A stretch of DNA of 6,142 bases from Gammaproteobacteria bacterium (GTDB lineage Bacteria > Pseudomonadota > Gammaproteobacteria > GCA-001735895). Within the stretch, counting starts at the first letter, position 1. Each line of letters starts with the position of its first letter. Positions 1 through 6,142 of this stretch are shown here, in pieces. Under the pieces are notes generated by a model, which saw only the letters and a list, made by a program, of their open reading frames with translations, made no database searches and was not told where the DNA came from. The stretch lies in the NCBI GenBank assembly GCA_027293245.1, contig JAPUFZ010000400.1:1-6142 (forward strand), given 5' to 3'. A program made the translations under genes and the position numbers.

Positions 1-47
1 GAGGTCGATCATTAGTGCCAGTCGAGTCATTTAACAGGCCTTGACGG

Positions 48-70
48 ACTAGGAGGCTGTCCGAGAATAG
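48..70 (+). repeat. left inverted repeat of the MITE-like element
   Basis: This is a 23-bp arm beginning ACTAGGAGGCTGTCC and ending GAGAATAG. It is perfectly complementary to 193-215. Symmetry stops one base outside: G at 47 faces A at 216. The outer five bases (ACTAG) may be target sequence and not element sequence. Confidence 0.85.
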
Positions 71-192
71 GGGTCGTAGCGAGGGAAAGCAATTTTGAGT
101 CCATTTTTTGGTCATTTGAGGCGAATAGTTACTCATATTCCACGAAAATGAGCGAAATCATGGGCCAAAATGGCTTTTCCGCAGTAGACCTT

Positions 193-215
193 CTATTCTC
201 GGACAGCCTCCTAGT
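193..215 (-). repeat. right inverted repeat of the MITE-like element
   Basis: This is the 23-bp right arm, reading CTATTCTCGGACAGCC then TCCTAGT on the plus strand. It is the exact reverse complement of 48-70, and the two arms are separated by 122 bases. Confidence 0.85.
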
Positions 216-315
216 ATCGCCCAAATAGTATTTGGTCGTCTTGACCCAGATCAGACGGACGAGTTTGTAATATTTTCTGATTTCTATTCTTGAGATGCAA
301 TAATAAATTCCTGAC

Positions 316-340
316 AATAGCTTTCTTGCAGAAAACTATT
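316..340 (-). terminator. possible terminator hairpin after the four-gene operon
   Basis: On the minus strand AATAGTTTTC (340-331) pairs with GAAAGCTATT (325-316) around the 5-base loop TGCAA. This gives a 10-bp stem with one G-U wobble, starting about 26 bases beyond the stop codon of the aldehyde dehydrogenase gene. The position suits an operon end. The stem is A/T-rich and no T-run follows it (next bases GTCAGG), so it is not a classical intrinsic terminator. It may instead protect the 3' end, or be chance. The rest of 216-365 holds only a short 6-bp hairpin at 221-235 and an imperfect one at 237-257. Confidence 0.3.
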
Positions 341-365
341 TAGCGCATTGCTATATAAGGTGTTG

Positions 366-1841
366 TCAGCGCATAACGAAGGGGTTGGCCATTGGCTCGG
401 ATGAAGTATTGATCCAAACGGTTTTTGTGCGCGTGTAGTCATTCATCGCATCGATCCCGCTTTCGCGCCCGGAACCACTTTGTTTGAATCCGCCAAAGGG
501 TGCGATCGGTGAAACAACCCGGTAAGTGTTGATCCATATAATGCCGGAATGAATCGCATCGGATACTCGCAATGCGCGTGCGATATTATTGGTGAATATG
601 CCCGCACCCAGACCAAAGCGCGAGTCATTAGCGAGTGCGATAGCTTGTTCCTCGGTGTCGAAGCTCAACGCAGATAGTACCGGACCGAACATTTCTTCAC
701 GCACGGTACGTACCCTTTGATCGGGGCAATCGAGGATGGTGGGTGTGAAATACCAGCCTTTTCCAAAACCTTCGGGTGGTTTGCCGCCATACAGGAGCGT
801 CGCGCCTTGTGCTACTGCGTCTTTGATTGATTCCGAAATATGGTCGAGCTGAGCCTTGGTAGCCAGTGGACCGACCTGGGTGTCTTCATCCAGTGGATCA
901 CCAATCCGGATTTGTCTGGCCCTTTCCACCAGTTGCCTGAGGAAATCCTCGCGAATGCTGGACTGGATAAATACGCGTGAACCGGCAACACAGCTTTGTC
1001 CGGTCGCGCCAAAATTGCCCGCGATAACCCCATTGATGGCACTTTCGATGTCGGCGTCTTCAAAAACAAGAATCGGTGATTTACCTCCCAGTTCAAGCGA
1101 GGTAACGGCAAAGTTCTCGGCAGAGTTACGCACAATATGCCTTGCGGTATCCGGCCCACCGGTAAAGGCGATACGAGCAACATCCGGATGGCTGGTCAGT
1201 AAACGGCCACAGGGTTCGCCAAAGCCGGTGATGACATTGACTACACCGGGTGGGAATCCTGCCTGTTCGACCAGTTTGGCAAACTCGAACATCGGTGCCG
1301 GCGCCTGTTCCGACGCCTTTAACACCACGGTATTTCCGGCCGCCAGTGCCGGCCCGAGTTTGGTTGCAGTCAAAAACATTTGTGCATTCCAGGGTACCAC
1401 AGCGGCGACTACGCCAATCGGTACGCGTTTGGTGAACACGTGCATATTGGGTTTGTCGATCGGCAGCGTAGCGCCCTGGACCTTATCGGCGAGTCCGGCG
1501 TAATAATAGTAGAAATCAGCGACATAGCCGGTTTGCGCGCGCGTTTCCGTGGCCAGTTTGCCACTATCGGTAGTTTCAATATCGCCTAGATGCTGTGAGT
1601 TTTCGCCGATTAAATCACCGAGCCTGCGCAGTAGTTTTCCACGCGCAGTGGCATTCATTTCGGCCCATGGCCCTTGTTTGAGTGCCCGGTCGGCGGCGGC
1701 AACCGCGCGATTCACCTCGGTTTCGCCCGCAACTGCGGCGGTAGCCCAGACCTCTCCGGTGGCAGGGTTGATTGAATCAAGAGTTGCGCCGTCTTGCGCG
1801 TCACACCATTCTCCGTCGATATACATTTGATAATGTTGCAT
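366..1841 (-). CDS. NAD(P)-dependent aldehyde dehydrogenase
   Basis: This 491-residue cytosolic enzyme of the ALDH superfamily should oxidise an aldehyde to a carboxylate with NAD(P)+. The expected catalytic set is visible: Asn152 in PWN (oxyanion), Lys175 in VLKASE (cofactor), the FTGG turn at 226-229, the general base Glu250 in ELGGKSP, the nucleophile Cys284 in GQSCVAGSR, and Glu383 in EEMFGPV. The late motif PFGGFKQSGSGRE (448-460) and the tail ending in YTRTKTVWI recall the DhaS-like/betaine-type branch, but the substrate cannot be read from sequence. Length is normal and nothing is missing. The ATG start is backed by AGAGGA eight bases upstream (1855-1850). It is the last gene of the operon, 40 bases after the metallo-hydrolase gene. 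Functional class is sure; the specific role is unknown. Confidence 0.96.
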   Translation of the reverse strand: MQHYQMYIDGEWCDAQDGATLDSINPATGEVWATAAVAGETEVNRAVAAADRALKQGPWAEMNATARGKLLRRLGDLIGENSQHLGDIETTDSGKLATETRAQTGYVADFYYYYAGLADKVQGATLPIDKPNMHVFTKRVPIGVVAAVVPWNAQMFLTATKLGPALAAGNTVVLKASEQAPAPMFEFAKLVEQAGFPPGVVNVITGFGEPCGRLLTSHPDVARIAFTGGPDTARHIVRNSAENFAVTSLELGGKSPILVFEDADIESAINGVIAGNFGATGQSCVAGSRVFIQSSIREDFLRQLVERARQIRIGDPLDEDTQVGPLATKAQLDHISESIKDAVAQGATLLYGGKPPEGFGKGWYFTPTILDCPDQRVRTVREEMFGPVLSALSFDTEEQAIALANDSRFGLGAGIFTNNIARALRVSDAIHSGIIWINTYRVVSPIAPFGGFKQSGSGRESGIDAMNDYTRTKTVWINTSSEPMANPFVMR

Positions 1842-1881
1842 GGCGAAATTCCTCTTTAGATTAAAATATTTGCCTGAAATT

Positions 1882-2640
1882 TTAATTCAGTTCGTTATTG
1901 ACCCATTCGGCAGCATTACCCATGCGGCCTTCTCCACGAAAATAGCGGTCGATGATCGACAATAGTTTCTCGCGTCCGAAAGAATCGTAGTGGCCACCAT
2001 GAACCAGCTGAATTGGAAGTTCACGCAGTCGAGCCAGGCTTTCACGGTAAAGCTGAGGATCCGAATGGTAAACCGTATCAAACAGGGCGCCATCATAGAC
2101 TACATCGCCACTAAACAGGCAGCCGGTATTTTTTTCATACAATGCAATTGACCCGGGTGAATGCCCCGGCAGGTGCATTATCTGAAAAACCCGATTACCC
2201 AAATCGAGCACATCGCCTTCGTCCAGATAGCCGGTGAGAGGGGCAGACTTGACTGAATAATTTTCTACAACGAAGGAGTCGTCGGGTAATCGAACAAATG
2301 TTTCCGCGCGTACAAACGCGTTCCAGCCGCCGGTATTGTGTTCGGTTGGGTCGGCGTGTATATATTCTTCGCTTTTGTGTCCCAGGCGGCAGTCAAATTC
2401 ATGGGCACCACCGATATGATCGAAGTGGCAATGGGTCGAGATCACTTTAATCGGGTTTTGCGACAAGGCCGCAATTTCATTTTTTAGCGGTCTTAAACCC
2501 ATACCGGTATCAATTAGCAGGTCGAAGTTATTCCCCCGTACGTGCCATATGTTACAGCGTAGCCAATTGGCGACGTGTTTTTCCCGGATCAGGGATACGC
2601 CTTCGGAGATTTTATGAATTTCGTACCAGTCGTTTATCAT
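1882..2640 (-). CDS. metallo-beta-lactamase-fold hydrolase
   Basis: This 252-residue protein of the MBL-fold superfamily probably binds two metal ions (often zinc) and hydrolyses an ester, thioester, lactone or similar bond in the cytosol. It has no signal peptide, unlike secreted beta-lactamases. The metal ligands are visible: HCHFDH at 70-75 (His70, His72, Asp74, His75), His160 in LPGHSPGS, Asp179 in FSGDV, and His217 in VHGGH near the end. LLIDTG at 41-46 is the usual early strand and aspartate. The layout recalls glyoxalase II-like and lactonase-like members, but the length and region 90-130 do not point to one named enzyme. The ATG start has AGGA eight bases upstream (2652-2649). It lies 33 bases after the ATPase gene and 40 bases before the aldehyde dehydrogenase gene, so the two metabolic enzymes may share a substrate route (inference). 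Confidence 0.93.
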   Translation of the reverse strand: MINDWYEIHKISEGVSLIREKHVANWLRCNIWHVRGNNFDLLIDTGMGLRPLKNEIAALSQNPIKVISTHCHFDHIGGAHEFDCRLGHKSEEYIHADPTEHNTGGWNAFVRAETFVRLPDDSFVVENYSVKSAPLTGYLDEGDVLDLGNRVFQIMHLPGHSPGSIALYEKNTGCLFSGDVVYDGALFDTVYHSDPQLYRESLARLRELPIQLVHGGHYDSFGREKLLSIIDRYFRGEGRMGNAAEWVNNELN

Positions 2641-2673
2641 ATTTCATATCCTGGGCTTCGAGTAATATCGGGG

Positions 2674-3516
2674 CTAGTCACGCAGGCTCGCCCAGTAAGC
2701 GGCGAACTGAAATGCAATACGACCGCTTCGCGAACCGCGTGAGGTTGCAAATCGAATTGCCTCCATACGGGTGTCCTCATCCATTTTCTGGTTTCGGGAT
2801 TGCAGCGTCTGTTCGACAACGGTGAGGTATTGGTCCTGGGTAAACGGATGAAATGACAGCCATAGACCAAACCGGTCGGATAAGGATACCTTCTCTTCGA
2901 TGGTTTCGCTTGGATGCAACTGACCATCGACCATCGTGCTATCGAGATTGTCTTTCATCAATTCCGGCATCAGGTGGCGCCGATTGGAAGTGGCATAAAT
3001 TAAAACATTTGCTGGCTGGGGTTGCAACGAACCTTCCAGGCAGGCTTTGAGTGCCTTGTAGGAATCGTCGTTCGATTCAAATGAGAGGTCGTCGAGGTAA
3101 ATAATGAACTGGCGATTATCATGTCCCAGTGTTTTGATGATTTCGAATAGTTGTCCGGTGGCAGATTTCGGAATTTCGACCACACAGAATTCGGGATCGG
3201 TAAACTCGCTTAGCTGGGCCTTGATTAATGAGGACTTACCTGTGCCTCTTGCTCCCCAGAGCAGGGTATTGTTGGCTGGCTTACCCTGTAGAAATTGGGC
3301 CGTGTTCCTGCTGATCAAATCCTTCTGGCGTTCTATATGTAATAGATATTCCTTGTCTACCCGGTCAAAATCAGCAATTCCCTGGAGGCCATGGTTCACC
3401 CAGCGGTAGGCGCGAAACGAGGTCTGGGTTTCCACCGGTTGTCGAGCCGGAACAATTTTTTCGACGCGATCGAGTAGTTCATTCAGGCGATTAAACAGCT
3501 TATCGATATCTTGCAT
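2674..3516 (-). CDS. DUF815-type AAA ATP-binding protein
   Basis: This 280-residue P-loop ATPase matches, by its overall pattern, the DUF815 family of AAA-like proteins, whose cellular role is not well established. After a helical N-terminal part (1-75) comes Walker A GARGTGKSS at 88-96 (Lys94, Ser95). Walker B is FIIYLDDLSF at 137-146 with Asp142 and Asp143. A sensor-1-like stretch YATSNRRHL at 174-182 carries Asn178, and LSDRFGLWL at 212-220 has the Arg215 typical of an arginine-finger position. A basic sensor-2-like patch, SRSGRIAFQF, lies at 262-271. There is no transmembrane segment or obvious DNA-binding domain. The ATG start lies only 14 bases after the ettA stop and has no strong Shine-Dalgarno sequence (upstream ACGGTAAATGACCC), so translation may depend partly on ribosomes finishing ettA. 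A DnaA- or IstB-like loader is the main alternative; the DUF815 assignment is favoured by LDDLSF and SNRRHL. Confidence 0.9.
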   Translation of the reverse strand: MQDIDKLFNRLNELLDRVEKIVPARQPVETQTSFRAYRWVNHGLQGIADFDRVDKEYLLHIERQKDLISRNTAQFLQGKPANNTLLWGARGTGKSSLIKAQLSEFTDPEFCVVEIPKSATGQLFEIIKTLGHDNRQFIIYLDDLSFESNDDSYKALKACLEGSLQPQPANVLIYATSNRRHLMPELMKDNLDSTMVDGQLHPSETIEEKVSLSDRFGLWLSFHPFTQDQYLTVVEQTLQSRNQKMDEDTRMEAIRFATSRGSRSGRIAFQFAAYWASLRD

Positions 3517-3530
3517 GGGTCATTTACCGT

Positions 3531-5204
<1,674 letters not shown>

Positions 5205-5292
5205 TAATCCAGTTCCGCACCAAAATTTGCTAAAAAAGAAGAGAATCCAGGTAAGGCATAGATACCCGGTAAATATCTTGTACAATAAGCTG

Positions 5293-5320
5293 TAGCCAAA
5301 GCTAGAACATACGCTATTAT
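5293..5320 (+). promoter_or_regulatory. candidate sigma-70 promoter for sucA
   Basis: TAGCCA at 5293-5298 matches the -35 consensus at four of six positions. After a 16-base spacer, TATTAT at 5315-5320 matches the -10 at five of six. Transcription would begin near 5327, giving a leader of about 39 bases. In so A/T-rich a region a chance match is quite possible. Confidence 0.35.
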
Positions 5321-5344
5321 GTTAATAAACCCCTAATAAAACAA
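5316..5344 (-). promoter_or_regulatory. candidate sigma-70 promoter for the ettA operon
   Basis: Read on the minus strand, TTGTTT (5344-5339) and CATAAT (5321-5316, five of six) are 17 bases apart. Initiation near 5309 would leave a leader of about 105 bases before ettA. Its -10 lies on the same base pairs as the candidate sucA -10, so the two promoters would compete for polymerase. The -35 is weak (three of six). Confidence 0.3.
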
Positions 5345-5365
5345 TTAACTAGCGGGAATTTTCAG

Positions 5366-6142
5366 ATGAGCATGAAGAAATTGCAGCAAGAGAGCTACTT
5401 GTCGGGTAGCAATGCTGTATTTATAGAGGAGCTGTACGCTAAATTTTTACAGAATGAAAACGATGTCGACGAAAATTGGCGAAACTGGTTTTCGGAGTTA
5501 AAAGACGGAGAATTAACAACGGATCAGGATCACCTCGCGATTCAGGAACAGATGAAGAGCGCGGTGATGAACAAGAAAATTTCAAACCTGACAGTCAGTA
5601 GCGGACAACATGAACATCAGGTAAAACAGGTTGCAGTACTGCAACTAATCAACGCCTACCGGATCAAAGGCCACCAAAAAGCTGATCTCGATCCTCTCAA
5701 GTTACAGCAGGTAGAAACCATACCGGATTTGACTCTCGCAGGACACAATCTTAGTGAAGCCGATCTGGATACCGTGTTTAACACCGGGTCGATGTTCGGT
5801 GTCGACGAAGTACCCCTCAGAAATATCGTCGAGCGGCTGGAAAAAACCTACTGCGGCACGCTCGCCTCGGAGTATATGTACATCGAAGATCTGGCGCAGA
5901 AGAGATGGGTCCAGGAACGTCTCGAGACCAGCCTGTCGACACCTGACTTCAGGGAAGGACGTAAGAACAGGATACTGGACCGGATTATCGCCGCAGAAAA
6001 TCTGGAAAAATACCTGCATACTCGATACATTGGCCAAAAGCGATTTTCACTCGAAGGCGGCGAATCCCTGATCCCGTTACTTGATCGAATCATTCAGGAG
6101 GCGGGTGCTACCGATACGCACGAGGTAGTGATCGGCATGGCC
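5366..6142 (+). CDS. sucA: 2-oxoglutarate dehydrogenase E1 component, N-terminal part
   Basis: SucA is the thiamine-diphosphate-dependent E1 subunit of the 2-oxoglutarate dehydrogenase complex, which decarboxylates 2-oxoglutarate and passes the succinyl group to lipoyl-E2 (SucB) in the TCA cycle. The 259 codons here are open to the window edge; full-length SucA is about 930-940 residues. Family landmarks are the N-terminal E2-binding type segment SYLSGSNAVFIEELY (10-24), then VDENWRNWF (34-42), VLQLINAYRIKGHQKADLDP (91-110), TYCGTLASEYM (161-171) and KRFSLEGGESLIP (225-237). The last residues, EVVIGMA, stop just before the expected HRGRLN motif of the active-site region, so catalytic residues are not in view. 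The ATG has GGGA eight bases upstream (5354-5357); a second ATG two codons later (5372) is possible. Its upstream neighbour is divergent ettA, so sucA needs its own promoter here. Confidence 0.96.
   Translation, partial: MSMKKLQQESYLSGSNAVFIEELYAKFLQNENDVDENWRNWFSELKDGELTTDQDHLAIQEQMKSAVMNKKISNLTVSSGQHEHQVKQVAVLQLINAYRIKGHQKADLDPLKLQQVETIPDLTLAGHNLSEADLDTVFNTGSMFGVDEVPLRNIVERLEKTYCGTLASEYMYIEDLAQKRWVQERLETSLSTPDFREGRKNRILDRIIAAENLEKYLHTRYIGQKRFSLEGGESLIPLLDRIIQEAGATDTHEVVIGMA

Larger units (their letters stand above)
48..215. mobile_element. MITE-like non-autonomous element with long inverted ends
   Basis: Positions 48-70 and 193-215 are perfect 23-bp reverse complements. The inner sequence also pairs in the same register: CATTT at 113-117 with AAATG at 146-150, and GAATA at 123-127 with TATTC at 136-140 around an 8-base loop. 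With bulges, GGTCGTAG-like bases after the left arm also face GTAGACC-like bases before the right arm, and CCATTTTTTGG (101-111) faces CCAAAATGG (165-173). The unit can therefore fold as one long imperfect hairpin. It carries no credible open reading frame. The palindrome CTAG sits at both edges (49-52 and 211-214). If that is the target duplication, the element proper is 53-210 (158 bp) with 18-bp terminal repeats starting GAGGCTGTCC. Such ends resemble those of IS5- or IS1182-like transposons, whose transposase could have moved it in trans; that family assignment is from memory. A plain chromosomal long hairpin is the alternative. Confidence 0.65.
5205..5365. promoter_or_regulatory. divergent intergenic region between ettA and sucA
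   Basis: This 161-base non-coding gap must hold the start signals of both the minus-strand operon and sucA. It is A/T-rich, especially 5271-5350. It contains a perfect 8-bp palindrome TTGTACAA (5278-5285) and two copies of TAATAAA spaced 11 bases apart (5323-5329, 5334-5340). No recognisable operator for a named regulator was seen. Confidence 0.6.

Noticed and set aside
1..47. Possible C-terminal end of a plus-strand gene entering from the left
   Set aside because: All three plus-strand frames carry a stop within the first 44 bases or show no recognisable peptide; too little sequence to support a gene.
110..114. Run of four tyrosines in the aldehyde dehydrogenase (protein residues 111-114)
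   Set aside because: Aromatic-rich sequence at this place (before AGLADK) is common in the ALDH family and is not a distinctive feature. The coordinates given are residue numbers of that protein.
129..317. Small minus-strand open frame of 62 codons across the MITE edge
   Set aside because: It runs through the right inverted repeat, has no recognised motif and is explained by chance in A/T-rich non-coding DNA.
856..1503. Open frame of 215 codons on the plus strand opposite the aldehyde dehydrogenase gene
   Set aside because: It lies wholly antisense to a gene with intact catalytic motifs, and its translation is low-complexity Ser/Ala/Pro-rich with no recognisable domain.
1860..1886. Inverted repeat ATTAAAAT / ATTTTAAT in the gap between hydrolase and aldehyde dehydrogenase genes
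   Set aside because: The 8-bp stem is all A/T, overlaps the hydrolase stop codon and has no T-run after it, so an attenuator or terminator is not supported.
5205..5285. Upstream extension of ettA by 27 codons from a TTG
   Set aside because: The extra residues are hydrophobic and do not fit EttA, while the ATG at 5204 matches the family start exactly. The extension also covers likely regulatory DNA.
5702..6093. Open frames on both strands inside sucA in other frames
   Set aside because: They overlap the clear SucA reading frame and show no independent family features.

Overview
The window looks like an ordinary chromosomal stretch from a gammaproteobacterium. The clues are an EttA-type ABC-F protein of 557 residues with the family's typical start, a SucA N-terminus very close to the Escherichia coli form, and a roughly balanced base composition. 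Lineage is inferred from remembered protein families and was not tested by a search.

Layout. Positions 1-47 hold no supportable gene. Positions 48-215 form a small non-coding element with 23-bp perfect inverted ends; the whole unit can fold as a long imperfect hairpin and is flanked by CTAG, which looks like a MITE. Positions 216-365 are non-coding and contain a 10-bp hairpin that may mark the end of the minus-strand operon. From 5204 down to 366 four minus-strand genes lie close together: ettA (translation throttle), a DUF815-type AAA ATPase, a metallo-beta-lactamase-fold hydrolase and an NAD(P)-dependent aldehyde dehydrogenase. Gaps are 14, 33 and 40 bases, so one transcript is likely. A 161-base divergent intergenic region (5205-5365) separates ettA from sucA, which runs on the plus strand and is cut by the window end after 259 codons.

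How the genes fit together. EttA gates translation according to ATP/ADP, and SucA opens the 2-oxoglutarate dehydrogenase step of the TCA cycle. The two are transcribed apart from overlapping candidate promoters, so shared energy-linked control is possible but unproven. The hydrolase and aldehyde dehydrogenase at the operon's end could act in sequence on a small carbonyl or ester substrate, which cannot be named from sequence. No CRISPR array, tRNA, rRNA, toxin-antitoxin or phage-defence system was seen, and I found no clear previously undescribed system. The MITE-like element and the promoter arrangement are the points most worth a second look.
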